From: Actinotalea caeni
Lineage (GTDB): Bacteria > Actinomycetota > Actinomycetes > Actinomycetales > Beutenbergiaceae
Length of the DNA stretch: 64,000 nucleotides
Assembly (NCBI RefSeq): GCF_009733795.1
Contig: NZ_WNXX01000009.1
Coordinates: 62,001 to 126,000 of the forward strand
Reading direction: 5' to 3'
Both the position numbers and the translations under genes were made by a program. The notes under the pieces were generated by a model. It searched no databases. It had not been told where the DNA came from and worked only from the letters and a program-made list of their open reading frames with translations. This document shows positions 17,071 through 25,434 of the stretch, in pieces (the stretch's first letter is position 1; each line of letters starts with the position of its first letter).

Positions 17071-17628
17071 GTGAGGCTGGACGGGGAGCGGGTCACGCTG
17101 CGCGACTGGCGCAGCGACGACGCCGGGCGGCTGTCGGAGCTGCTGGTGCCCGAGCGGCCCTGGCACGACACGAACGGTCCCTACTTCGCCCGCCCGACGG
17201 CGCAGGACCTCGACGGCATGCGCCGTCGTCTCCTCGATCGCGCTGAGCAGGAGATGCTGCCGGACCCGCGCGACACCCTCGCCGTCGTCCGACGCTCCGA
17301 CGACCTGCTCGTCGGCATCGTCTCCTGGTACTGGGAGAGCGAGGAGACCGACTGGCGCAGGCTGGAGATCGTGCTGTGGGACGAGACGGTCTGGGGTCAG
17401 GGGCTGGGCGGCGAGGCGCTCAGCCTGTGGACCAGCTACCTGTTCGACACGACCGACGCGCTCCGGCTCGACCTCGCGACCTACTCCGGCAACCCCGCGA
17501 TGATCGCGACCGCGACGCGGGCCGGGTTCGTCGAGGAGGGCCGGATGCGCAAGGCACGCCGGTGGGCCGGCGGCGTGCACGACGCCGTCGTGCTCGGGGT
17601 GCTGCGCGAGGAGTGGGCGGGGCGCTGA
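17071..17628 (+). CDS. GNAT-family N-acetyltransferase (RimJ/RimL-like)
   Basis: A 185-residue acetyl-CoA-dependent acetyltransferase. It starts VRLDGERVTLRDW, as in RimJ/L-type GNAT proteins. The acetyl-CoA loop is WGQGLGGEAL (near 110-119), followed by SGNPAMIATATRAGF, the usual motif B. GTG 17071 is chosen because TAGCAT lies 8 bases upstream (leaderless) and the sequence upstream lacks protein character. The stop is 4 bases from the stop of the convergent manD. The acceptor is unknown. Confidence 0.88.
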   Translation: MRLDGERVTLRDWRSDDAGRLSELLVPERPWHDTNGPYFARPTAQDLDGMRRRLLDRAEQEMLPDPRDTLAVVRRSDDLLVGIVSWYWESEETDWRRLEIVLWDETVWGQGLGGEALSLWTSYLFDTTDALRLDLATYSGNPAMIATATRAGFVEEGRMRKARRWAGGVHDAVVLGVLREEWAGR

Positions 17629-17632
17629 GCCC

Positions 17633-18868
17633 TCACCAGTCGTGGATGGTGCCGTCCGCGAGCCGGTTGAACGGCAGGTACGCCTGCTCGTAGGGGTACT
17701 TGCCCGCCTCGTCGACGTCGAGCTCGACGCCGAGGCCCGGGTTGTCGCCCGGGTGCAGCATCCCGTTCTCGAACGTCATCGACTGCTTGAACGTGGCGTT
17801 GGTGCGGGCGCCGTGCGGCATGTACTCCTGGATGCCGAAGTTGTGGATCGCCAGCCCCACGTGCAGCTGGGCGGCGAAGCCCACCGGCGAGATGTCGGTC
17901 GGCCCGTGGCAGCCGGACTTGATCTGGTACTGGGCCGCGAAGTCCATGACCTTCTTGAGCGGCGAGATGCCGCCGAAGTGCGTCGACGCGGCGCGCACGT
18001 AGTCGATGAGCTGCTCGGTGATGAGCGTCTGGAAGTCCCAGATCGTGTTGAACACCTCGCCGATCGCGAGCGGGGTGGTCGTGTGCTGGCGCACCAGCCG
18101 CAGCGCCTCCTGGTTCTCGGCGGGTGTGCAGTCCTCCAGCCAGAACAGGTCGTAGGGCTCGAGCGCCTTGCCGAGCTTGGCCGCCTGGATCGGCGTCATG
18201 CGGTGGTGCCCGTCGTGGAGCAGCGGCATGCTCGGGCCGAACTCGTTGCGGACCGCCTCGAACACGGTGGGCAGGTGGCGCAGGTAGGCGCGGGTGTCCC
18301 AGTCCTCCTGGGTCGGGTACGCGCCGCGACGGGCCGGCTCGTGGTCGTAGCGCTCCTCGCCGCCGTCGAGCGCCGACTGGGCGGCGATGCCGTAGATCGC
18401 GCGCAGGCCGGGGACGCCGGTCTGCACACGGATCGAGCGGTAGCCCATCTCCTGGTGCTCGCGGATCGAGTCGAACAGCGAGGGCAGGTCCGGACCGGAG
18501 GCGTGCCCGTAGGCCATCAGGCCGTCGCGGCTCGCGCCGCCCAGCAGCTGGTAGACCGGCATGTTCGCGGCCTTGCCCTTGATGTCCCACAGGGCCATGT
18601 CGACGGCGGCGATCGCCGCCATCGTCACCGGGCCGCGCCGCCAGTACGCACCCCGGTAGAGGAACTGCCAGGTGTCCTCGATGCGGCTCGCGTCCGTCCC
18701 GAGCAGCAGCGGGACGACGTGCTCCTTGAGGTAGGCGACCACGGCGAGCTCGCGCCCGTTGAGCGTCGCGTCGCCGAGCCCCACGAGGCCGTCGTCGGTC
18801 TGCAGCCGCAGGGTGACGAAGTTCCGGTTCGGGCTGGTGACGATGACCTCGGCACGCTCGATCTTCAC
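17633..18868 (-). CDS. manD: D-mannonate dehydratase family protein (enolase superfamily)
   Basis: A 411-residue enolase-superfamily dehydratase of the ManD/RspA group. It converts D-mannonate to 2-keto-3-deoxy-gluconate in uronate breakdown. Visible metal ligands are Asp in LLHDGHHRM, Glu in [14 protein letters not shown] and Glu in IGEVFN; the catalytic-base region with HGPTDISPV follows. The CTPAENQ signature is strongly ManD-like. GTG start with GAGGAGGAA upstream. A LacI-type operator lies 76-89 bases upstream. Not all ManD-group proteins have high mannonate activity, so D-gluconate is an alternative substrate. Confidence 0.9.
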   Translation of the reverse strand: MKIERAEVIVTSPNRNFVTLRLQTDDGLVGLGDATLNGRELAVVAYLKEHVVPLLLGTDASRIEDTWQFLYRGAYWRRGPVTMAAIAAVDMALWDIKGKAANMPVYQLLGGASRDGLMAYGHASGPDLPSLFDSIREHQEMGYRSIRVQTGVPGLRAIYGIAAQSALDGGEERYDHEPARRGAYPTQEDWDTRAYLRHLPTVFEAVRNEFGPSMPLLHDGHHRMTPIQAAKLGKALEPYDLFWLEDCTPAENQEALRLVRQHTTTPLAIGEVFNTIWDFQTLITEQLIDYVRAASTHFGGISPLKKVMDFAAQYQIKSGCHGPTDISPVGFAAQLHVGLAIHNFGIQEYMPHGARTNATFKQSMTFENGMLHPGDNPGLGVELDVDEAGKYPYEQAYLPFNRLADGTIHDW

Positions 18869-18943
18869 GACGCCGTTCCTCCTCGACTCAGGTGCCGCGC
18901 CGGTCCCGGCGCGAGGTCAGCGTGCCCGGTGCCGCGCGTGGAC

Positions 18944-18957
18944 GGCAACCGATTGCC
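18944..18957 (-). promoter_or_regulatory. LacI-type operator upstream of manD
   Basis: GGCAACCGATTGCC has perfect 5-bp arms GGCAA/TTGCC and a central CG, typical of LacI-family sites. It lies in the 110-base gap upstream of the GTG start. Confidence 0.6.
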
Positions 18958-18978
18958 TCCCGTTGTCGGCCACCGCCG

Positions 18979-19365
18979 TCAGCGGAGCAGGCAGAACTCG
19001 TTGCCCTCGGGGTCGGCGAGCACGACGAGACCCTCGTGCTCGGCGACGACGCTCGCACCGAGCCCGCGCAGCCGTGCCACCTCCGCGGGCGGGTCGGCGG
19101 CCGTGAGGTCGACGTGCACCCGGTTCTTGACGACCTTTCGCTCAGGCACCTTCTGGAACCAGAAGCGCACCCCGGGGGCGTCGCCGACCGGCTGCACGAG
19201 CACGGACGGGTCGTCCTCGACGTCGTCGATCCCCGCCTCGCGCAGCCGCGCCAGCTCGTCCTCGTCGTAGGGGGCGACCTCGTAGCCGTCGAGCACCTGC
19301 GCCCAGAACCGCGCCAGCGACGCGGGGTGCTCGCAGTCGGTCACGACGTCGCGCAGGCTCGCCAT
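18979..19365 (-). CDS. VOC-family protein (glyoxalase-like)
   Basis: A 128-residue vicinal-oxygen-chelate fold protein with two beta-alpha-beta-beta-beta modules. It opens with VVTDCEHPASLARFW, has RFWFQKVPERKVVKNRVHVDL in the middle and ends LADPEGNEFCLLR, the pattern of the Glyoxalase_6 group. It is the last of three minus-strand genes, 51 bases after the alkyltransferase stop. These proteins include isomerases, dioxygenases and antibiotic-binding proteins, and no specific role can be assigned. Confidence 0.85.
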   Translation of the reverse strand: MASLRDVVTDCEHPASLARFWAQVLDGYEVAPYDEDELARLREAGIDDVEDDPSVLVQPVGDAPGVRFWFQKVPERKVVKNRVHVDLTAADPPAEVARLRGLGASVVAEHEGLVVLADPEGNEFCLLR

Positions 19366-19416
19366 CCCGGCATCCTCGCGCCTGGGGCCTGTGAGCGCGA
19401 GCGCTTTGCCGTCCGC

Positions 19417-20022
19417 TCAGGCCGCGGCGCGCTCCAGCTCGAGCAGCGCGACCTTGGCGTCGTGCCCGCCGCGGTAGGCGCCGATCGTGCCGTCGGCGCG
19501 CACGACCCGGTGGCACGGGACCACGAGCGGGACGGGGTTGCGTGCGCACGCCGTCCCCACCGCGCGGGTCGCGCCCGGGCGCCCGGCCATGGTGGCGACC
19601 TCGCGGTAGCTCGCGGTGGTGCCGTAGGCGATCCGGGGCAGCAGCGTCACGACCTCGCGGCGGAACCCGCGGGCCAGCGTGAGGTCGATCGAGACGTCGA
19701 ACTCGCGCCGTCGGCCGGCGAGGTACTCCTCGAGCTGGCGCGCCACGCCGTCGAGCCGCGCGGGTGCCCGCAGCACGCGCGGGCTGACGCCGGTCGCGAG
19801 CTCGGTCAGCACCGCGTCCTCGGTCTCGGTCTCGAAGGCCACCCGCACGAGCCCTCGCGGGGTGGCGGCCAGCAGCAGCCGCCCGAGCGGGGAGTCGACC
19901 GTGCGGTAGGCGACGTCGAGCAGTCCCTCGGCCTCGGCCGCGCGGCCGAGCCGGTCGGCCAGTCCCGCGAGCCGGGCGTCGTCGTCGGCCAGGTCCAGGT
20001 GGGTGCGCAGGTCCTCGGTCAT
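19417..20022 (-). CDS. ogt: Methylated-DNA--protein-cysteine S-methyltransferase
   Basis: A 201-residue suicide DNA-repair protein that moves alkyl groups from O6-alkylguanine to its own cysteine. The active site is VPCHRVV (Cys 170), preceded by the helix-turn-helix arginine-finger region GRPGATRAVGTACARNP and followed by GAYRGG. The N-terminal part carries DSPLGRLLLAATPRGL, the normal ribonuclease-like domain. Its ATG overlaps the stop of a sigma-factor gene (ATGA), so the two are translated together. Confidence 0.95.
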   Translation of the reverse strand: MTEDLRTHLDLADDDARLAGLADRLGRAAEAEGLLDVAYRTVDSPLGRLLLAATPRGLVRVAFETETEDAVLTELATGVSPRVLRAPARLDGVARQLEEYLAGRRREFDVSIDLTLARGFRREVVTLLPRIAYGTTASYREVATMAGRPGATRAVGTACARNPVPLVVPCHRVVRADGTIGAYRGGHDAKVALLELERAAA

Positions 20023-20498
20023 GCCGTCTGCTCCTTGATCCGTCGGAGTGCCGCGATGCCGTCGGCGGAGGCGCGTCGCGCCGCCGCCGGTGTGCCGCCG
20101 AGCAGGGCCGCCACCTCCGCGTGCGGGAGGCCGGCGACGTGGTGGTAGACGACGGCGGCGCGCTGCTTGTCGGGCAGCTGCGCCAGGTCCTCCCACAGGT
20201 CCCGTTGCCACCCCGCGAACGCCGGTGCCTCGGCCGCGCCGCCGCGCTCGGGCAGGTCGTCGGTGGGTACCGGGGCGCGACGCCTGGTGCGGTGCACGTC
20301 GATCGCCTTGCGCTGCGCGATCCGCACGAGCCACGCCTCGACGTTGGCGTCGGCGGGCAGGTCCGGGTAGGCGCGCATCGCGGCGAGGAACGTCTCCGAC
20401 CACGCGTCGTCGGCGTCGTGCGGGCCGACGATCGCGCGGCAGACACGCAGCACGGTGCGGCCGTGGCTGCGGACCACGTGCTCGAACGGTTCGCTCAT
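20019..20498 (-). CDS. ECF-like RNA polymerase sigma factor
   Basis: A 159-residue sigma-70-family protein. Region 2 is residues 5-75 (DDAWSETFLAAMRAY and VEAWLVRIAQRKAID), and region 4 is about 100-155 (LPDKQRAAVVYHHVAGLPHAEVAALLG). Region 3 is missing, as in ECF factors. No anti-sigma gene is adjacent; the coupled partner is the alkyltransferase, so the sigma may drive an alkylation or DNA-damage response. ATG 20498 is used; a GTG directly before it is in frame. Confidence 0.85.
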   Translation of the reverse strand: MSEPFEHVVRSHGRTVLRVCRAIVGPHDADDAWSETFLAAMRAYPDLPADANVEAWLVRIAQRKAIDVHRTRRRAPVPTDDLPERGGAAEAPAFAGWQRDLWEDLAQLPDKQRAAVVYHHVAGLPHAEVAALLGGTPAAARRASADGIAALRRIKEQTA

Positions 20499-20502
20499 CA
20501 CA

Positions 20503-20519
20503 CCCCGCAGACGTCGGGG
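20503..20519 (-). terminator. Hairpin between acyltransferase and sigma-factor genes
   Basis: CCCCG (20503-20507) pairs with CGGGG (20515-20519) around a 7-base loop. It lies just after the acyltransferase and directly upstream of the sigma start. Confidence 0.35.
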
Positions 20520-20544
20520 CGCACCCCGATGTGAGGTCGGCTCG

Positions 20545-21120
20545 TCAGGGGCTGCCGGACTCGTCCCGCAGCCGCGGCTCGGACTCCAGGCCGGGCCGCA
20601 CCCCGCGCTTGCCGCGGTAGAAGTCGCGGATGCGGTCCATGTCGGCGGCGACGTCGCCGGTCAGCTCGATCGTGGGGCCGATGCCGCACGTCATCCGGTC
20701 GCGGTCGAGGAAGCCGAGCGACACCGGCAGCCCGGCGTCGCGCGCGATCCGGTAGAACCCGGACTTCCAGTGCTCGACCTTGCCGCGCGTGGCCTCGGGC
20801 GTGATGACGACGACGAAGTGCTCCCCCGCCTCGGCCATCGCCACGAGCCGGCGGGTGAGGCCCGACTCCTGGCCGCGGTCGACGGGGATGCCGCCGAGCG
20901 CGCGCATGAGCGAGCCGAGCGGCTCCCAGAACACCGACCGCTTCGCGAGGAACCGGAACGGGACCCCGACGTGCCAGCTCACCATCACCATGAGCACGAA
21001 GTCCCAGTTGGAGGTGTGCGGCGCGCCGATGAGCACGCTGCGGGCCGGCAGCGGCTCGGCCTCGGGCGTCCACCGGCTGAACCTCCAGTAGAGGTCGGAG
21101 AGCCGTCGACGGATGCGCAC
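20545..21120 (-). CDS. Lysophospholipid acyltransferase family protein
   Basis: A 191-residue PlsC-like acyltransferase. The catalytic HX4D motif is HTSNWD (near 34-39), followed by a FRFLAKRS block, the GGIPVDRG motif and VITPEATRGK for phosphate binding. There is one hydrophobic segment and no signal peptide, so it sits at the inner membrane face. GTG 21120 is chosen because TACGGT lies 6 bases upstream; GTG 21138 is the alternative. The acyl acceptor is unknown. Confidence 0.88.
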   Translation of the reverse strand: MRIRRRLSDLYWRFSRWTPEAEPLPARSVLIGAPHTSNWDFVLMVMVSWHVGVPFRFLAKRSVFWEPLGSLMRALGGIPVDRGQESGLTRRLVAMAEAGEHFVVVITPEATRGKVEHWKSGFYRIARDAGLPVSLGFLDRDRMTCGIGPTIELTGDVAADMDRIRDFYRGKRGVRPGLESEPRLRDESGSP

Positions 21121-21167
21121 GGGCCCACCGTAGGGCACCCTGTGGCACGCTGCGGCACGCTGCGTGC

Positions 21168-21473
21168 ATGCTCGCCGCGTTCAGCATCGCCCCCGTCACG
21201 TCCGACCCGTCCGGCAGCGTCACCGAGGCCGTCGCTCGCGCCGTCAAGGTGGTCCGCGACTCCGGCCTGCCGAACGAGACCACGTCGATGTTCACCACGG
21301 TCGAGGGCGAGTGGGACGAGGTGATGGACGTCGTCAAGCGGGCGGTCGACGCCGTCGCCGAGGTCTCGCCGCGCGTCAGCCTCGTGCTCAAGGCGGACGT
21401 CCGACCGGGCCGGACCGGCCAGCTCACCGCCAAGGTCGAGCGCGTCGAGGAGGCGCTGCGCGAGCTCGACTGA
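21168..21473 (+). CDS. MTH1187-family thiamine-binding protein
   Basis: A 101-residue protein of the MTH1187/YkoF-like group. It matches the family in length and pattern: FSIAPV near the start, SGLPNETTSMFTTVEGEWDEVM in the middle and LVLKADVRPGR near residue 75. Members bind thiamine as a tetramer in the cytoplasm. The gene stands alone, divergent from the acyltransferase and convergent with the YciI-like gene 13 bases on. Confidence 0.87.
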   Translation: MLAAFSIAPVTSDPSGSVTEAVARAVKVVRDSGLPNETTSMFTTVEGEWDEVMDVVKRAVDAVAEVSPRVSLVLKADVRPGRTGQLTAKVERVEEALRELD

Positions 21474-21486
21474 GTCCCTGACAGGC

Positions 21487-21846
21487 TCAGCCCCGCAACG
21501 ACCCGGGCTGGAACCTGCGCACCGTCTGCGGCCAGCCGCACGCCTCCGCGACACGCGCGGCCCAGGCGCGCGCGGCGGCCTCGTCCGGTACGTCGACGGC
21601 GACGAAGCCGCCGAGGAACTCCGCGGCCTCGGTGTAGGGGCCGTCGGTGAACACCGGCGTGCCGCTCGTGGTGTCGACGCTGACCGCGGTGTCGATGTCC
21701 TCCTCCAGGCCGCCCCCGAACACCAGCACACCCGCGTCCTTCATGTCCTGCACGACCGCGTGCGCCAGTGGCGCACGGCTCGCGAACCACTCCGCGCTGT
21801 GGTCCCCGACCCACTGCTGGTTGAAGTAGATGAGGTACTCGGTCAT
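21487..21846 (-). CDS. YciI-like domain protein
   Basis: A 119-residue protein of the YCII-related (DGPF-domain) family. It has EYLIYFNQQWV at the start and TDGPYTEAAEFLGGFVAVD near residues 68-86; TDGPY is the family signature. GAGGAGA stands just before the ATG. In actinobacteria these often accompany ECF sigma factors; here the nearest sigma gene is about 1 kb away on the same strand. Function unknown. Confidence 0.85.
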   Translation of the reverse strand: MTEYLIYFNQQWVGDHSAEWFASRAPLAHAVVQDMKDAGVLVFGGGLEEDIDTAVSVDTTSGTPVFTDGPYTEAAEFLGGFVAVDVPDEAAARAWAARVAEACGWPQTVRRFQPGSLRG

Positions 21847-22031
21847 CGTCTCTCCTCGGTCCGGCGGCCGGTGCGCCGCTACCACCATGACGCGCGAGCC
21901 GAGCCGTTCTCGACAGGCTGTCCGGTTCCCCTCGACACCGCCGTGGACGCGCCTGCCTGACGCCGTCAGGTTATGCGCCATGATGTGCGCTCATCGCGCG
22001 GTTCGACATCGAGAAAGGGCTCTGCGCACCC

Positions 22032-23945
22032 ATGGTCGAGACCACCTCCACCACGAGGCTGCAGGCGACGACGCTGCAGCTCGTCGGCTCCCTCCCGGGC
22101 CCCGAGAGTCCGCTCCCCGCCATCACGTCCCTGCACGCCCTGCCGCCGGTCATGGTCGAGGGCATGGACGACGACATGGCGGCACGCGTCGCGCACGGCC
22201 GCCTCGGCACGCCGCTGCCCTACGCGCGTCTCAGCGACTACACCCGGGCGGACGACGACGTCGAGCTCCCCGCCCTCGTGCTCGACAACGGGATCCTCAC
22301 CGCGACGGTGCTGCCGACCCTCGGCGGCCGGGTCTGGTCGCTCTACGACCGCTCCCGCGAGCGCGAGCTGCTGTTCGTCAACCCGCGGCTGCGGTTCGCG
22401 AACTTCGGTCTCACCGACGGCTGGTTCGCCGGCGGCATCGAGTGGAACGTCGGCTCGACCGGGCACTGGACGCTGTCCTCGCGGTCGTTGCACGCCGCCC
22501 GCACCGAGACCCCCACCGGCGCCGGGCTGCGGCTGTGGGAGTGGGAGCGCACGCGCGACCTCGTCATCCAGATCGACCTCGAGCTCGACGGCGACCGCCT
22601 CGTCGCGCACACGCGCGTCGTCAACCCCGACCCCGAGCCCAAGCCGCTCTACTACTGGACGAACATCGCCGTCACCGAGACGCCCCGCACCCGCGTCCTC
22701 AGCGAGGCCCGGACGGCGTGGCGCACCGACTACTCGGGTCGCCTCACGCGCGTGCAGGTACCGCACCCCGACAGCCCCGACGTCGACATCAGCTACCCCT
22801 CGGTCGCCGACCACGCGCGCGACTACTTCTTCGAGTCGGACCCGCCCGGGCGCTTCGTCGCCGCGGTCGAGCCCGACGGTCGCGGCTTCGCGCAGACCGG
22901 CACCGACGAGCTGCGCGGCCGCAAGCTGTTCCTGTGGGGCACCGGCCCCGGCGGCGACCGCTGGCAGGAGTGGCTGTGCGGCCCCGGCGCCCGGTACGCC
23001 GAGATCCAGGCCGGGTGGTGCACCACCCAGATGGAGCACGACGTCATCGACGGGCACGCGCAGGTGAGCTGGACCGAGGTGTTCGGGGGCGTCGAGGTGA
23101 CGCCGGAGGCCGCCGCGGCCCCGTTCCCCGAGGCCGCCGCCGCGGTCCGTGACGCCGTGCACGCCGCGGCCGTCCCCGCCGACGTCACCGAGCGGCACGC
23201 GCGCTGGCTGGCCGAGGGCGCGGACGCCGCCCCGGCCGAGATCCTGCACGTCGCCTCCGGCTGGGGCCGCGCCGAGCTCGACCTGCGCACCGCCGCCGGC
23301 GAGCAGCCGCCGGTGCCGGTCACCGCGATCCCGTTCCCGGACGCTGCGCTGCCCGACGAGGCGGGGGACACCATCCCCGGCATCTCCGACCGTTGGCGGG
23401 CCCGCTACGACGACGCCCGCTACGACGAGGACCCGTGGGGCCGCTACGCGCGCGCCGTCAACGCCCACGTGCGCGGTGAGTCGGTCCGCGCCGAGCAGGA
23501 GTACGCGGCCGCCGTCGAGCTCGCCGAGGCACGGCGTGAGCAGGCCCCGATCGGCGCCGTGCGCGGCCTCGCGCTGGTCGCCGTCGAGCGCGGCGACGAC
23601 GACGCCGCGCGCGAGGCGTACGCCCGCGCACTCGCCCAGCGTCCCGCCGACAGGCTGCTGCTCACCGAGGCGGTGACCCACCTGCTGGACATCGGGGACG
23701 CGCTCGCTGCGCTCGCGCTGCTCGACGCCGCGCCGGCCGACGTCGCCGACCACGGCCGCAGCCGGCTGCTGCGCGCGCACGCCCTGCTCGCCACCGGCGA
23801 CCGGGCCGGCGCCGCGGCGCTGCTGGAGGACCTCGAGGTGCCCGACCTCGCGGAGGGCGGTCGCGAGCTCGACGCGCTCTGGGCGCTCGTGCACCCCGGC
23901 GAGCCGCTGCCCGGGCGGCTGGACTTCCGGATGCAGCAGGTCTGA
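22032..23945 (+). CDS. DUF5107 domain protein with C-terminal TPR region
   Basis: A 637-residue cytoplasmic protein. Residues 40-350 form an aldose-epimerase-like beta-sandwich of the DUF5107 type (ATVLPTLGGRVWSLYDR, WFAGGIEWNVGSTGHW, YYWTNIAVTETP). Residues 460-620 are helical repeats with TPR character (AEQEYAAAVELAEARRE, AREAYARALAQRPAD). DUF5107 proteins lie in carbohydrate-use loci and probably bind or act on sugars. A GAAAGG precedes the ATG at moderate spacing. The neighbour 37 bases downstream is an aldo/keto reductase in the same direction. Confidence 0.85.
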   Translation: MVETTSTTRLQATTLQLVGSLPGPESPLPAITSLHALPPVMVEGMDDDMAARVAHGRLGTPLPYARLSDYTRADDDVELPALVLDNGILTATVLPTLGGRVWSLYDRSRERELLFVNPRLRFANFGLTDGWFAGGIEWNVGSTGHWTLSSRSLHAARTETPTGAGLRLWEWERTRDLVIQIDLELDGDRLVAHTRVVNPDPEPKPLYYWTNIAVTETPRTRVLSEARTAWRTDYSGRLTRVQVPHPDSPDVDISYPSVADHARDYFFESDPPGRFVAAVEPDGRGFAQTGTDELRGRKLFLWGTGPGGDRWQEWLCGPGARYAEIQAGWCTTQMEHDVIDGHAQVSWTEVFGGVEVTPEAAAAPFPEAAAAVRDAVHAAAVPADVTERHARWLAEGADAAPAEILHVASGWGRAELDLRTAAGEQPPVPVTAIPFPDAALPDEAGDTIPGISDRWRARYDDARYDEDPWGRYARAVNAHVRGESVRAEQEYAAAVELAEARREQAPIGAVRGLALVAVERGDDDAAREAYARALAQRPADRLLLTEAVTHLLDIGDALAALALLDAAPADVADHGRSRLLRAHALLATGDRAGAAALLEDLEVPDLAEGGRELDALWALVHPGEPLPGRLDFRMQQV

Positions 23946-23982
23946 CTGTTGCGCGCCGAGGTGGCGGACTAGTTTGCGGTTC

Positions 23983-24963
23983 ATGGACTACCGCCATCTC
24001 GGCCGTACCGGCCTGCTCGTCGCCCCGCTGTGCCTGGGCACCATGAACTTCGGTCCGCGCACCAGCGAGGCCGACAGCCACGCGATCATGGACGCCGCCC
24101 ACGAGCACGGCCTCAACTTCTTCGACACCGCCAACCGCTACGGGACGCAGCCCGGCGAGACCGAGGAGATCCTCGGGCGCTGGTTCGCCACCGGCGGTGG
24201 CCGCCGCGAGCGCACCGTGCTCGCGACCAAGCTCTACGGCGCGATGGGCGACTGGCCCAACGAGAGCAAGCTGTCCGCGCTCAACATCCGGCGCGCCGTC
24301 GACGCCTCGCTGCAGCGCCTGCAGACCGACTACATCGACCTCTACCAGATGCACCACGTCGACCGTGACACGCCGTGGGAGGAGATCTGGGAGGCGATGA
24401 GCGTGCTCCGGCAGCAGGGGAAGATCCTCTACGTCGGCTCCTCCAACTTCGCCGGCTGGCACATCGCGACCGCCCAGGGCGCGGCGGCGAGCGCCGGCGT
24501 GCTCGGACTCGTCAGCGAGCAGTCGCTGTACAACCTCATGTCCCGCTGGGTGGAGCTCGAGGCGCTGCCGGCGGCCGAGCACCACGGCCTCGGCGTCATC
24601 CCGTGGTCGCCGCTGGCCGGCGGGCTGCTCGGCGGCGTGCTCGCCAAGCAGCGCGACGGCGTCGAGGGCCGCGGGACCGCGAACAGCGAGGGCATCGAGA
24701 AGAACCGCGAGGTGCTGCAGGCCTACGAGGACCTGTGCGCCGAGCTCGGCGAGCAGCCCGCCGACGTCGCGCTCGCGTGGCTGCTCACCCGCCCGGCCGT
24801 GACGGCGCCGATCATCGGCCCGCGCACGATCGAGCAGCTCACCGGGTCGCTGCGCGTCCTCGAGATCGAGCTCGACGACGCCACCCTCGACCGCCTCGAC
24901 GAGCTCTTCCCGGCGCCGTTCCCCAAGGGCAGCAAGCCCGCCCCCGAGGCCTACGCCTGGTAG
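23983..24963 (+). CDS. Aldo/keto reductase (AKR11/12-like)
   Basis: A 326-residue NADPH-dependent reductase. The catalytic tetrad is visible: Asp and Tyr in FFDTANRYG, Lys in LATKLYG and His in YQMHHVD. The coenzyme site is IIGPRTIEQLTGSL. ATG 23983 is chosen because TAGTTT lies 7 bases upstream; an in-frame TTG 9 bases earlier is inside that promoter. It follows the DUF5107 gene and is closed by a strong hairpin. The substrate is unknown. Confidence 0.92.
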   Translation: MDYRHLGRTGLLVAPLCLGTMNFGPRTSEADSHAIMDAAHEHGLNFFDTANRYGTQPGETEEILGRWFATGGGRRERTVLATKLYGAMGDWPNESKLSALNIRRAVDASLQRLQTDYIDLYQMHHVDRDTPWEEIWEAMSVLRQQGKILYVGSSNFAGWHIATAQGAAASAGVLGLVSEQSLYNLMSRWVELEALPAAEHHGLGVIPWSPLAGGLLGGVLAKQRDGVEGRGTANSEGIEKNREVLQAYEDLCAELGEQPADVALAWLLTRPAVTAPIIGPRTIEQLTGSLRVLEIELDDATLDRLDELFPAPFPKGSKPAPEAYAW

Positions 24964-24978
24964 CGGCCCGACCCGGCC

Positions 24979-25017
24979 CCGACGCCGCCCCGCCGACCCC
25001 GGCGCGGGCGGCGTCGG
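24979..25017 (+). terminator. Hairpin after the aldo/keto reductase
   Basis: Arms 24979-24990 and 25006-25017 are a perfect 12-bp inverted repeat with a 15-base loop, 15 bases after the stop. No T-tract. Confidence 0.65.
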
Positions 25018-25292
25018 CGTGTGCGAGCGGTGCAGGGGTCCCGGACGTGCGCGGCGCGGCAGAGCGGCGGCGCTCGATGCGGTTCGCGCGGATGCACCGG
25101 TTGCGTGTCATCGCGCGACGGTCCCCGAGCGCGGCCACCGCGATGACGTCGAGGTGGTGACGGCGAGTGCGACGGCGGTCGGCGTGTGCGACCGCGGCGT
25201 GGTTCCCGCCACCCGGTGACGCTCCCTCCCGACGCCGTTCGTGGAGCGAGTCACGACAGTCCACATCGTGAGCGCTCGGTGCGCTGTCGGAA
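25018..25292. other. Gap without a recognised gene
   Basis: I see no convincing gene here. Short open frames exist on both strands but lack ribosome sites and recognisable protein character. The sequence is GC-rich with many CG steps and no repeat of note. The iron box begins at its right edge. Confidence 0.5.
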
Positions 25293-25316
25293 TTAGGTTA
25301 GGTTAGCCTTGCCATA
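25293..25316 (+). promoter_or_regulatory. Two overlapping DtxR/IdeR-type iron boxes
   Basis: Compared with the 19-base consensus TTAGGTTAGGCTAACCTAA, the stretch at 25293 matches 15 positions and the stretch at 25298 about 13. They overlap by a 5-base shift (TTAGG repeated). This is the expected place for iron repression of the siderophore operon starting at 25435. Confidence 0.8.
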
Positions 25317-25434
25317 TCGCGGTCGGAACGATTCGACCGTGCGCTCGCCGCGCCGCGGCGCGCTTGTCAGCCGACGGCGGCGCGCTGCTTCGGCGTGCCC
25401 GCGCGCCGGGACGCACACACCTGTGGAGACACCC

